Assembly: GCA_029255685.2 (NCBI GenBank)
Contig: CM055317.2
Location: 18,484,501 to 18,548,500, forward strand
Reading direction: 5' to 3'
DNA: 64,000 nt
Origin: Silene conica
Taxonomy: Eukaryota > Streptophyta > Magnoliopsida > Caryophyllales > Caryophyllaceae
This document shows positions 36,185 through 47,815 of this stretch, in pieces; positions within the stretch are counted from its first letter, which is position 1; each line of letters begins with the position of its first letter. The notes under the pieces are model-generated. The model worked only from the letters and a program-made list of their open reading frames with translations. It made no database searches and was not told the DNA's origin. The position numbers and the translations under genes are program-made.

Positions 36185-36730
36185 TTTATTTTCCTTATTA
36201 TCTAACTGTGTGAATCAAGTTTATTTTCCCTATTCTGTGAATGTCAGCTCTTATTCTGTGAAACTAGAAGCTTATTTTGTGAAACTAAGCTCTTATTCTG
36301 TGAATCTAAGAGTTTGGGTTTCACATTGTAAGCTTCTTTGTTTCACAGTTTAATAATTTTCTTTTCTTTATTCTGTGAATGTTAGCCTTTCTTCTGTGAA
36401 AGTAGAAGCTTATATTGTGAAACTAAGCTCTTATTCTGTGAATCTAAGAGTTTGGGTTTCACATTGTAAGCTTCTATGTTTCACAGTTTAATAATTTTCT
36501 TTTCTGTGAAACTAGTAACTTATTTTGTGAAACTAGATCCTTCTTCTGTGAAACTTATTTTCTTAATTCGTTTGTATTTACTTTTTACCTGAGATTCACA
36601 GAATAAGCTTCTAGTTTCACAATGTAAGCTTCTTGTTTCACAGAAAAAGTTAGTATTTTCCTTTTTCTGTGAAACTAGAAGCTTATTTTGTGAAACTAGA
36701 TCCTTCTTCTGTGAAACTTATTTTCGAAAT
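36185..36730. repeat. GTGAAAC / GTTTCAC array before the Ulp1-like gene
   Basis: About twenty units in both orientations, such as tctgtgaaactagaagctta and gggtttcacattgtaagctt, reach to within about 20 bp of the ATG of the Ulp1-like gene. The promoter and 5' UTR of that gene must therefore lie within the array or upstream of it. Confidence 0.9.
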
Positions 36731-36741
36731 TCGTACCATTT

Positions 36742-39700
36742 ATGCATAATAGGAAGCAAGCTAATATGAAGCGATCGGAACATCCACCTTCTACTAGTGG
36801 AACAGTTGAACCTGCTGCAAAAAAGAAACGAAACTATAAAGAGCGATTGCCGTCATTGAGGACCCGGATGTCTCCCGCTGGGCTTTACAACTTTATTCAT
36901 AATGAGGATAGTCCACCCTCAGAACAGCAGATTCAAGCTATCAAAGAAATGGGGTTTGGGGGTCTTTTACTTCTTAAAACGGATGTTCTTCCCGGAAACT
37001 TAGCATATTGGCTAGTTTCAAATTACGACCCAATAAAAGGATGTTTGTTGGGTGGGAAGCTTCCTATTTTAGAGGAGGATATTCATCTATCTCTTGGATT
37101 GCCAATGGGTCCTAATGTTGTTGTTGAAGCAACAAATGGAGATAAGGACCCCTCTTATTTATCTGCTTTGAAGCAGTTCACTAAACAATATGGTGTTGGG
37201 TCCATTGACATCAAACTTGTTCTGCAAAAGTTGATTACACAAAGAGATGGAGGAGATGATTTCAAACGCAACTTCATCGTTTATATTTTCTCTACTCTTT
37301 TAGGCGGTGTCATTGGGAACAAGGTCAGCTTGAAAGTGCTGAAAAGTTTGGTGAATACTGAGTTGATCTCCAGTTTCAACTGGTGCAACTTTATAAAAAA
37401 GAAATTGGCTGGCCAAGTTCAGTCTTGGCAAAAGGAAGAGTTTGTGGTTAAAAAGGCGAAAGAGAATTGGTTTGGGGGACCGATTATTGCGCTGCTCTTC
37501 ATTTATCTAGACCGTTGTGTCTTTAAATCGCGCATTGTGAGTCGTCAATATCCTACGTTATCGACTTGGACAAAAGATGCTATATACAAGAGAATTAAGG
37601 ATGAATTGGATGACCCAACTAGAACTTTCGGCAGGGGTTCTGTTGAGCCTCCAATTGTGAGACGTGAGCAGCATGGACCTTTCCTTGCTATTGAGTTTGC
37701 AACAGACAAGCAAGCACAGAAATCAAAATCAGCTGTTCAGGAACTTGTTGTTCGGCAACCTGAACAAGAAGAATCTGGGGAACCTGAACAAGAAGATTCT
37801 GGAAAATCTGAACCACCCAAAGATGAAGGAGAAACTGGAAAGCCTGGCATTTCTGAAGAGAACAGTGATGTGAAGCTTGTTACTGATCTTGCAAATTCAG
37901 CAAAAGTCATGGCTATTGCTTTCATGAACTACAAATGTCTTGTCAGTCAAGCTTCCTTGAAATTACCTTCATCAGCAACAGTTTCTAAACTAGTTGCAGC
38001 TGTTGATGGTATTGCAGATGGATTTAGGCTGTCTCAACAAGATAAAAATGAGCAGAATGAGGAGAATGTTGAGACAGCAAATAATGAGGAGAATGTTGAG
38101 AAAGCACATAATGATAGTGGGGAGGTTGATGATAATTTGGAGATTGATGATAATGAGAAGGCGATTGTGGATGGTACTGGTGAGAATGTTCATGAGGATG
38201 CGGGTAAATTTTATGGGTGGTCTGAAGCTGAACTGTTGGCGGCATTGGACATAATGGATGAGTCCTTTCAGCCAATACAGCCTCATTGTTCACCAGCAAA
38301 ACCAGAAATGCCAAGCTTTAGGCTCTTTCCAGATGATGACCACTTTTTATCTCCACCCTCTCAACCTGAACGTGGACCTGAGCCTGAACCTGAACCTGAA
38401 GCTGAACATGAACATGAACCTGAAGATGAACCTCAACTTGATGATTCAACACGTTGTGATGAAGCCGAACTCGATCGTTCAACATCTTGTGTTCATGCTG
38501 AAGGACCTGGAGGACCTTCTATGTCCACACCAGTGGTAGAGGATCTTCCTGTGGTAGGGAGTACTGATAAAGATGTCGTTGACGTAGGAGATACTCCTCC
38601 GAATGTTTACAAGCGTCGATCCAAAGGTGAATGTCATTCACCTGTCAATCCAAAGGTGAAGAGGGCCATAGTTCCATCAGAGGTCTATCGATCTCCGTAT
38701 TTGCAAAGAAACATGAATATTCTAAAGGGTTTTACTCAAGCGGAGAAGCCTGTATTGGATTTCATCTTTTTGGATTCATGTGAAAGGTATTGACTTATTT
38801 TATTAATTTTTCAAACCTTGTATTTTAATATTTTCAGCCTGTTTTATTAACATGTTTCACAATATAGCCTTCCAGTTTCACTTAATAAGGTTTTTAGTTT
38901 CACAGAATAAGCTTCTTGTTTCACAGCCCTTATTCTGTGAATGTAAGCCCTTATTCAGTGAAACTACAAGCTTATGTTGTGAAATTTAAGAGTTTGCGTT
39001 TCACAATGTAAACTTCTTGTTTCACAGAATAAGCTTGTGGTTTCACAGGATAAGTTTCTAGTTTCACATGTCAAACATCTAGTTTCACAGTTTGACAGTT
39101 TCACAGTATGTCCTTCCAGTTTCACAGAATAAGCTGCTAGTTTCACAAAGTAAGCTTCTAGTGTCACAGAATAAGCTTCTTGTTTCACAGTTTAACAGTT
39201 TCAGAATATGTGCTCCCTGTTTCACAGAATAAGCATGCAGTTTCACAAATTAAACTTTTAGTTTCACAGTTTTGGTCAAACTTACTAAACATTAAAATAC
39301 TCTTATTTTTTAATTTTGATCGTATATTTAATACCATTTGAGGGTGTGACAGTAACCCCTTATTCAGTGAAAGTAAGCCCTTATTCAGTGAAACTAAGCG
39401 CTTATTCTGTGAAATTTAAGAGTTTGGGTTTCACAATGTAAACTTCTTGTTTCACAGAATAAGCTTGTGGTTTCACAGGATAAGTTTCTAGTTTCACATG
39501 TTAAACATCTAGTTTCACAGTTTCACAGTTTCACAGTTTCACAGTATGTCCTTCCAGTTTCACAGAATAAGCTGCTAGTTTCACAAAGTAAGCTTCTAGT
39601 GTCACAGAATAAGCTTCTAGTTTCACAGTTTCACAGTTTCAGAATATGTGCTCCCTGTTTCACAGAATAAGCATGTAGTTTCACAAATTAAGCTTTTAGT

Positions 39701-42434
39701 TTCACAGTTTTGGTCAAACTTACTAAACATTAAAATACTCTTATTTTTCAATTTTGATCGTATATTTAATACCATTTGAGGGTGTGACCTATGCTTTTAA
39801 TGACTGTTTCCAGTGACATTCTTTTCAAAAGTCAAACTCAGCAATTGACAAGGAAGCAATTGATCAGTTTGCCTGAAAGTGATCAAGTATCTTCTGCTGT
39901 GATAGATGTTTGGTGTGAGTTTCTAAACAGTAGTGAGAGCTTGAGATCACGAGATTCTGCTTGTCGTTTATTTGTGCCACACTCCACACACAGTGTTAGT
40001 CTCTCTACCTCTTTTCTATAATCCCATTTTACATGGTGTGCACTTATAATCATTACTCACACATGATTCGATTTTTGTTCCAATGTCTCGACAATGTTGA
40101 TTTTGCTGCTACCCAATTAGTAAGTTTTTTTTATATTTGGTCTTATTATATTCAAGCTTTAAGGTGGACTTGTCTTTTTTATTCATTGCATTTTTATCTG
40201 TTGTCTTTCAGATTTTGACTCCGATCATTTCTCCCGAATGCCCACCATTCTTGTTTTGTTTTGATCTGAGACCGGAATCTTGCAAATGCCAAGTCATCCA
40301 TGCTATGAAAGACACACCTGTTGATTATACTTCTTTTTTAAAACATACGGTACATCTATTTTACCTATTTTTGGACTCGTTCTTACTCCATTACCTTACT
40401 AATTGCTCTTTGTAATTACTCTTTTGTTCATACAGCAACACAGGCTCATCAACCTTCTTCAATCAAAGTTGTCAGCAGTGACAAGTATTGCTTCAATGAC
40501 GATTCCAGAAGTGTTTATCCCAAAATCAAATCTGAACTTCAAACTATATGATAATGGCCTCTATCTGCTGAACATAATGGAGAATTACAAAGGGAGAAAA
40601 ACTAATTCTGTAATAACCATAAATACTGTAAGATTGCTTTTCAACATCTAATTTAATTTCTATACAATTGCCACAATTTTATTTCCTAGTTTTTCTGAAA
40701 CCCATTTTGTTTGCATCAATAGGAAACTCAGCGCAAGCGTTTTGCATTGCGGGTGTGCTATCATATTGTTACATGTTCTGTTAATCTGTCCAAAGAAATA
40801 GTCACAAAAGATGCACTAGAATCGAGTTCCTCTATGACACCACCTTTTACTGAGAAGGAATTGGTGGCTTGTGTTGGGAGAAGAGCACAGTTAACCAAAT
40901 TGTAATGTCACACTTTTTCTTTGATTTCTTGAATTATGTTTTTTTAAATTGTGTGAGATATATTGACTAATTGCATTTTGTTCAATAATTAAGTGAGGTT
41001 CTGGTGTCCACTCCGTGGATGGAAGTCACTAGAGATGCTTTGCAGACCCTTACATCGCGTGGCCTTATTATGGATCAGGTAAGTATTATATTCCCATTCC
41101 TGACCATGTTTCTTTTTTTACATGGTTCCTTATTTGGTGGATCTCAGACCTTATTCTGTGAATCTTAGAGGTTTTTTTGTGAAACTTGATGTTGATTTCG
41201 TGAAAGTGGATGCTTCATTTTGTGCACGTTTTATTTGTAGATCATTGATATTGTTGGGATTAAGCGCACAGTTGGTAAAACAAATGTGATTTACTTGCCA
41301 ACGACAGTATATGTGAGCTTCAAAATCTTCAGCTGTTGATATTCAAGTGTTTTTCATTCTGAAAGTTGCTCATCCAGAGACCAAAATTGCCTTTTTTGTG
41401 TCATTCAGGGTCTTAATGCAGATACTAACCCAGAGATTTGGGGTCAATATATACAGTCCTCATACATTCCAGCAGATGGTAGCCAGATTGATTTGGTTAG
41501 ATCCTTCAGTTCTGCTATTCATTTTGTTATTTATTTCCTGTCATTCATGTGTGTTTTTTGATTGATTATTCCCATACATTTTCTATCTCAGGTTTTTATC
41601 CCTTTGCATAACAACAAATTGAAGCATTGGTGGGCTTGTATTTGCGACATAAAGAAGCAAAAAAATTACATCCTTGACTCATCCATGGATATAAAAGTGG
41701 ATAAAGAAAACAACAAGGCCATGAACATTGTATGATTTTTTTTTCCAAAATATTGTAGAGTTTTTGTTTTAGTATACCGCAAAATATATTTTTGATCTTT
41801 TATTGTCCTTTTCTTCTCAGTTGTACAATGTTGCAACTATTTTGGGAGAGTCGTACAAATGTTTGAAGAACATGCACATGCATGATTTTGTCAATCTCGA
41901 AGTCACTCAACAAAAAACGGGGTGCGTAGTTTGACTTGTTTTGTTAAACTTAGTCCGTGATCATTTGTTGAATCTCAGACCTTGTTCAGTGAATCTCAGA
42001 CCTTATTATGTGAAACTTTGTTACACTCATAAGTGCTTATACGTTTTTTTGTCTAGTTATGATTGTGGAGTCTTTCTGCTAAAGTGGTTGAGTGCATTGG
42101 AAGATCAGAGTTTATGGACGAACAATGACTATTTTGAGGTGAGTTCATTACTATATGAAAATAAAGCCGTGCATTCCACGAATATTAGCATGAATACACT
42201 AATTTAATATACGTCACTCTATGCAGGGTTTGGCAGATTATCGAAAGTCGATCATGTTGGAACTTCTTATGTGGGATGAGAATACTGCCAGGTCTTACTT
42301 TGTGAATCTACACATGAAAGTTTTAAATTCTTAATTCCTTGGCTGAATATATTGTAATATGTATATTTTGTACTTGTGTTTGGTTTTATAGGTCTTCCCT
42401 TATTAAACCGAAAAAGCAAAAAAGCCAAAAATGA
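36742..42434 (+). CDS. Large Ulp1/SENP-type (C48) cysteine peptidase protein with two peptidase-like domains, about 1,165 aa
   Basis: Exons: 36742-38786, 39814-39992, about 40030-40121 (weak), 40212-40349, 40436-40627, 40723-40901, 40994-41078, 41241-41312, 41409-41495, 41592-41729, 41821-41921, 42057-42138, 42227-42291, 42392-42434 (TGA). All but the third have GT-AG borders and fit in phase. The long first exon holds an N-terminal domain seen in plant Ulp1-like transposon genes (about residues 40-300) and an acidic linker with a PEPEPE stretch. A first C48-like domain (about 770-880) has NGLY where the family has CGVF, so the catalytic Cys is Asn. The second (about 940-1,150) keeps His (KHWWACI), Asp (YILDSS) and Cys (GYDCGVFLLKWL) with an upstream Gln. 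Known C48 enzymes cleave SUMO or related modifiers; the substrate here is unknown. Confidence 0.85.
38850..39790. repeat. GTTTCAC array in intron 1 of the Ulp1-like gene, with a 420-bp duplication
   Basis: The intron between 38,787 and 39,813 is almost entirely array. The block from about 38,935 to 39,355 is repeated at about 39,357-39,790 with high identity, including non-motif sequence (ttggtcaaacttactaaaca and atttaataccatttgagggt), so a recent unequal exchange is likely. Confidence 0.92.
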
Positions 42435-43180
42435 AGCTAAAGCATGTCAATCTTGAAGTTTCCTCAACAAAAAACAAGGTGAGTCTCAGACCTTATTCAG
42501 TGAATCTCAGCACTTAGCATTCACCAAAACTGCTTCTAGTTTCACAAGTTACGCTTCTAGTTTCACAATTTATGAGCTTAGGTTTCACAATATAAGAAAG
42601 CTTATTCTGTGAATGTCGGGTGTTCTTCTGTGAATCTAGAATCTTAATTTGTGAAACTAAACCCTTAATCTGTGAATCTGGAGATTTGATGGATTTTATG
42701 TCTTTATAGAGTTATATTGCTTCTCATTGCTTGATTTTAACCCCACTTGTAGATAATGAAAACGATGAAAACGATGAAAACGAGATGGTCGAGTCATTGC
42801 AACTGGACTTCGACATTGTTAAGGCCGCAACAAATAATTTTCCGACATTGTGGACAAGGTGAAAAGGAATTCCAGTCAGAAGAACTTGGTGAAATGTGTT
42901 TTTGTTGTGATGTTTTTGTTGCTGTAAATTGACGTTGTAAATAATTTTGAAGGGAAAAATTGCTGGAAAGAAAACCGAGGAAGCGAGCACGTAAGTGATC
43001 TCGTGATCTTCGCTTTCTCCTGTCATCTTCTATAGCCTTTATGTTGACATGTTTATAGTTTTTATTGTCTCAGTCAACATAATTTTACGCGTTGCAAGCT
43101 TCACATAATTTTAAGATCAACTGCAATTAAATCTTATAAGAGTGCAAATTCAATAAAAAAATTTATACAACTGCAAATTA
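42435..43180. other. Non-coding spacer after the Ulp1-like gene
   Basis: It holds a partial copy (42,443-42,481) of the end of exon 41,821-41,921 including its donor (gtcaatcttgaagt), GTTTCAC units (42,535-42,680), and a small tandem repeat (gaaaacgat, 42,757-42,785). There is no further supported ORF. Confidence 0.5.
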
Positions 43181-43304
43181 TTTTGCAACCAGTTTGTTAA
43201 GCCACAACTACCCCAAAATTAAATGCTCCAACCTGTCACCTAACCACAACTACCTCAAAATTAAATGCTTCACAACCATAAAAAGTAGTACACACGTAGT
43301 AAGC

Positions 43305-43525
43305 AAGTGCACTATATAAGAGAAGGGAAGTTGATATCATCAAACACCCTATTCCAATATACAACCATTTACACTACAAATACATATATAGTCTTCTTAT
43401 CATCAAACTCCTTATCATCAAACTCCTTAGCCATGACCATCCACGGTGATTGATCACTGCCGTCTCTTGTCGCTATCTTGAGATGGTAGCGATCAATCAC
43501 TTTGGATGGTCATAGCTGGGGATTT
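43305..43525 (+). ncRNA. Candidate small-RNA (MIR-like) gene: TATA box plus 91-nt hairpin
   Basis: Arms 43,428-43,466 and 43,480-43,518 pair over 39 positions (32 Watson-Crick, 4 G-U, 3 mismatches) around a 13-nt loop. A TATA box (CTATATAAG, 43,312-43,320) lies about 115 bp upstream on the plus strand in sequence free of GTTTCAC units, like a Pol II MIR promoter. Flanking duplicates (catcaaactccttatcatca; accacaactacc..caaaattaaatgct) are present. I recognise no known miRNA family. It could also be a tiny foldback MITE. Confidence 0.45.
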
Positions 43526-43579
43526 TTCATGCACGTAATGGTAATTTATGACAACAGGTATTTATGACAGATATTTCAA

Positions 43580-43795
43580 TAAAAACTGCTTCTAGTTTCA
43601 CAAGTAAAGCTTTTAGTTTCACAATTTATGACAACAGGTTTCACAATATAAGAAAACTTATTCTTCTGTGAATGTCAGGTCTTCTTCTGTGAATCTAGAA
43701 GCCTATATTGTGAAACTAAGCATGTAATCTGTGAAACTAAGCCCCTAGTTTCACAGTATAAGCCCCTAGTTTCACAGTCTATAAAACCTAAACTA
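43580..43795. repeat. GTTTCAC array next to the transposase terminal exon
   Basis: About eight units in both orientations (ctagtttcacagtataagcc; gtgaaactaagcatgtaatc). Confidence 0.85.
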
Positions 43796-43829
43796 CTTCC
43801 CCGCATCACGGACCCAAATATAAAGAAAA

Positions 43830-46800
43830 CTATACATCTTCGTCTTCCTCATCTTCGTCTTCCTCATCTTCTTCTTCTTCTTCTTCTTCTTCTTCTTCTT
43901 CTTCTTCTTCTTCTTCTTTTTCTTCTTCTTCTTCTGTTGTATCTCCCTGAAAGAAAATGAAACATTAAAATAAATACTTTTGAGACGTAACTTGCATTGC
44001 TTAAGTAATAAAAATTATACTTAAAATTAAAATCAACAATATAAGCCCCTAGTTTCACAATATAAGCCCCTAGTTTCACAATATAAGCCCCTAGTTTCAC
44101 AGTTTAAGGCCTAGGATTCACAATATTATAAACAACCTAAAATCAGCCCTTTATCAACAGGTTTCACAGTATAAGCCCTTAGTTTCACAGTATAAGCCCC
44201 TAGTTTCACAGTATAAGCCCCTAGTTTCACAGTATAATAAACATGAATAAAAAAATAAAAATCAAGTAAAGGAATAATACATACTTGATTCTCAGGAGGA
44301 TGCTCTTCAAAATCATATGGACAATTTCTTTTATCATGGTGTGACATTCGTTTACAATTAGCACACAACCTTTTTGGTTTTTTTGCTTTTATGATTGCCT
44401 TATTTTTGCTACTGACCAGCCGCTTCCCGCTACCCTTGTTCTTAGAGAACTTAGGTGGTAAGACCTTTCCTTCTTTTGGAGCCTTGCAGTTTAGAAGGAT
44501 TTCCAATTCTTGTTCTTTTGTCAAAGCCTTTGGGTTTGGCTCCAACTTCTCTCGGAATTCTTTTACAAGCTTAGCAAATTCTCTCACATCAGACTCTTTT
44601 TTTTCTTTTGAGGATCCCCACAGTTGCATAAATCTCAGACCACAACCGAGACATTCCAAATTTCGTGCTACTAGTAGGATTGTAGTTGTCCAAAAGATTT
44701 CCATTCGAATCATAAATAGGGTTTCTAAGTGCATTCTTACTCCACCTACCCAAAATGTATTTCTCAGGTATTTCCTTAGTTTTACCCGAGCAAACCCAAA
44801 TGATGTGATAACATAGAATACCTCTCCGTTCAAATAGTTTACAGGAACATCTCACGTCCATTGTTCCTTTATTGTACTCAACTGCGTAGCTCTTTTTCTT
44901 GATCGCGTCTTCAACTATCAAAATCTCAGAGTTAGTTACAGGATCTGGTGGGGTGTATCCACCTACACTACACCCATTTATCGAGCCCTTAACCTCATTT
45001 TGAAAGTCATAGAAGACTTCATGTGTATATACTCTCGCTCCATGGGCTTCCCGGTTTGAACGATATAAGGTTTCAGGCATTGAATTATCACTCTGTGCTT
45101 CAAGAAGTTTTAGAGCATGTCTTTGTTGGTCGATGACACTCTCAAACCTCATCCAAAACTCAACCAAGGTCCCATATTTATTCTCAAATCTTTTAAAAAA
45201 ACTATTAGCACTCTCTGATCTCTGTGTGGTTCTTAAAATGTTACCCATCGGAACATTTCTGAAATACGCTGGTATCCATTTGTGTCTTTCAGCAAACTTT
45301 CCACTCAACCATATATTATCCTCTAACGAGAATTCTGTGATGACCTTAACCCAGTTCTCCTCAAATTCCTCAGGTTCCATATCATTGCTCCAAACAACAT
45401 TGTTCAGACGTGATAAGAAGTCAGTGTCTTTGCAAATTGTGCTCCCAACCTTGTCTGTTACCTTTTTCATAATGTGCCACATGCAAAACCGATGTCTTGC
45501 TGTTTTGAACACAACTGCATGTAAGAAAATAAGATTACTCAAAAAAATCATCCTCATTTATCAACAGGTTTCACAAATATAGACTTGTAGTTTCACAGAA
45601 TACGAATCCAGTTTCACAAGTTAAGCTTCTAGTTTCATAAGTTATGAACTCAAAAAATCAGGATCTTTTATCAACAGGTTTCACAATATAGCCATCTAGT
45701 TTCACAAAATAAGGATCTAGTTTCACTGCCTAAGCTTCTAGTTTCACAAGTTAAGAATTCAAAAAATCAGGCTGATTTTTCAACAGGTTTCACAATATAG
45801 CCATCTAGTTTCACAAAATAAGCATGTAGTTTCACTTCATAAGCTTCTAGTTTCACAAGTTAAGAACTCAAAAAATCAGCCTCTTATATCAACAGGGTTC
45901 ACAATATGGCCTTCCAGATTCACAGTATAAGGATCTAGTTTCACAAGCTAAGCATGTAGTTTCACAGTTTCAGCATCTTCAGCTTGTAGTGTCACAAGTT
46001 AAGAAAACTAGAAAAATTGCACGATATACAAACATACCAGGGAACGCCTTTTTTATTCCTGCATCTTGGTCAGTGATAATGTAATTAGGTTCTTTTCCAC
46101 CCATTGATTTCAGAAATTGCTGAAACGCCCAGATAAATGCTTCATCGTCTTCATGATCTAAAAGAGCGCATGCAAATGTTATTGACTTTTTATGATGGTC
46201 AATGCCAGTGAAAGGGGTGAATATCATGTTATATTTGTTAGTGCCATAGGTTGGATCGAATGAAATTGCATCACCAAACACTGAGTAACATCTCTTTGCC
46301 TCAGCATCTGTCCAAAAAATCCTTGTCAAAGCTTTCTCAGAATCGATTTCATACACAAATTCTAACCCTTTTGTGTCACGGAGGGTTTCCAAACGTGAGA
46401 TAAACATGTCTCCATCCTTACTCTTAATGAAACACTTCAAATCCCGTTGGAAATTCTTGAATTGTGAAAGGGAAGCCCCCACATTTTCGAACCCTTCGAC
46501 TTGCTCTTTGCATAGCTGGTATGTTAAGCTAGCCCCAACATTAACTCTTGAGTTCTGGACAATCATTTGCTTATGAAATTCATTCATATTTGCTGCAAGT
46601 TTATCAAATTCCCTATTCTTTACAAAGGTCACTGGGTGATTGTGACCCTCATGAAATTGTTCAACGATGTACTTGTTATAATGGAACTTGTATTTGACCA
46701 TTGCACGACAACCCCACCTTCTAATTTTGGTTGTTCTTGTAAATGCTTGCTTATTTGAACTTTCAGCCTCATCTCCTTCAGTTCCCTTCACACCAGTTTT

Positions 46801-47815
46801 TGGTTTTGCACTTTTTCCAATATTTGAACCAGTTTCAGAACCAGTTTCACTTGCAACAGTTTCAAAAGGTTTTCCTTTCCTCTTATTATGGCCTTCACGA
46901 TTACAAACCATGGCTTTAGTTCGAATATTACCATCACGAAACCTCTTCGTTGTAGATTTCCTAGCTTCAAACCCACAAGCAGTAGCATACACTTGATAGA
47001 ACGTCATTGCCGACTCTAGATTTAAAAATAACTTCCCAACAGTAGGTGTAATATCTTCTGCAACTCTGACAATCCATTCGTCACTACCACCCGGTGTGTG
47101 ATTCACCAAAGTAATAGGCGTACCAACCTGTACTGTAGGTGTGGATTGTGCTGTTAAAATTGTAGAAACCTCTCCGTTGGTGTTGACAATGGAATCAGTA
47201 CCTATATAAAGTCAAAACATATAAACTAAATCAGCCTTTTTTTTATCAGGTTTCACAATGTAAGTTTCTAGTTTCACAGATTAAGCATCTAGTTTCACAG
47301 ATTAAGCCTCTAGTTTCACAGATTAAGCATCTAGTTTCACAGATTAAGCATTTAGTTTCACAATATAAAAAGACTAAACAAAATCTGACTTTTTAATAAG
47401 CATGGTTTCACAATATCAGCTTCTAGTTTCACAGTTTATTTTGCCTAGGATTCACAATATAAGAAAGCTAAACTAAATCAACCTTTTTTAATCAGGTTTC
47501 ACAATGTAAGCTTATAGTTTCATAGTTTAAGCTTCTAGTTTCACAATATTCATAAACTTGAATTAAGTCTTATATTCACAAAATAGGCCCCTAGTTTCAG
47601 CCTTTTTATAATCACAATACAATAGTCATAAACTTCAATAGGTCCTACATTCACAAAATAAGGTCATACATTCATGAAATACAAAAAGCGATCCATATAT
47701 TCAACAAAATTTAGCAGAAATTGAATCAGAAAACAATAATGTAAACGACAAAAAACGACATACCTGATTCAATAGTAATATTATCATCAACCGTGGTGAT
47801 ATCTAGATTCTCCAT
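43830..47815 (-). CDS. FAR1/MULE transposase, four exons, about 853 aa, with a one-base frameshift
   Basis: Exons 47815-47764, 47201-46038, 45514-44285, 43946-43830; all borders GT-AG and phases agree. Order of domains: FAR1 zinc-binding/DNA-binding domain (residues about 83-209, ending HEGHNHPVTF); MULE transposase core with the DDE candidates Asp333 (FDPTYGTNKY), Asp395 (ITDQDAG) and Glu506 (QRSESANSFF); SWIM finger (CSC at 628-630, CYH at 640-642); a C-terminal zinc knuckle (CANCKRMSHHDKRNC); and an acidic Glu/Asp tail encoded by the last exon. In the third exon an A8 run (plus-strand T8 at 44,597-44,604) puts the frame off by one: the first frame stops at 44,589, and one base fewer reaches the knuckle and tail. 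So either this copy is damaged, or the run is a sequencing error or a slippage site. Transposases of this type bind the TIRs and move the element. Confidence 0.85.
43861..43935. repeat. (TTC)n microsatellite encoding the acidic tail
   Basis: About 20 TTC units, read as GAA on the minus strand, give a poly-Glu stretch in the last transposase exon. It is bounded on one side by GAT/GAC (Asp) codons. The frame through it is open to TAG at 43,830-43,832. Confidence 0.95.
44035..44240. repeat. GTTTCAC array in intron 3 of the transposase gene
   Basis: About ten units with the consensus ctagtttcacagtataagcc at a near-constant 21-22 bp period; the most regular block in the element. Confidence 0.92.
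45565..45995. repeat. GTTTCAC array in intron 2 of the transposase gene
   Basis: Higher-order units of about 125-130 bp (caacaggtttcacaatatag ... gttaagaattcaaaaaatca) are the same as those at 33,100-34,200 in the left block, with the same plus-strand orientation. Confidence 0.92.
47225..47670. repeat. GTTTCAC array in intron 1 of the transposase gene
   Basis: About fifteen units, including runs of ctagtttcacagattaagca at 21 bp. It decays toward the first exon. Confidence 0.9.

Noticed and set aside
37990-38539. Alternative ORFs overlapping the acidic linker of the Ulp1-like gene
   Set aside because: They result from repetitive GAA/GAT codons read in other frames or on the other strand.
44391-44816. 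141-aa plus-strand ORF opposite the transposase
   Set aside because: Antisense shadow of the transposase exon; same for 45,133-45,582 and 46,373-46,996.
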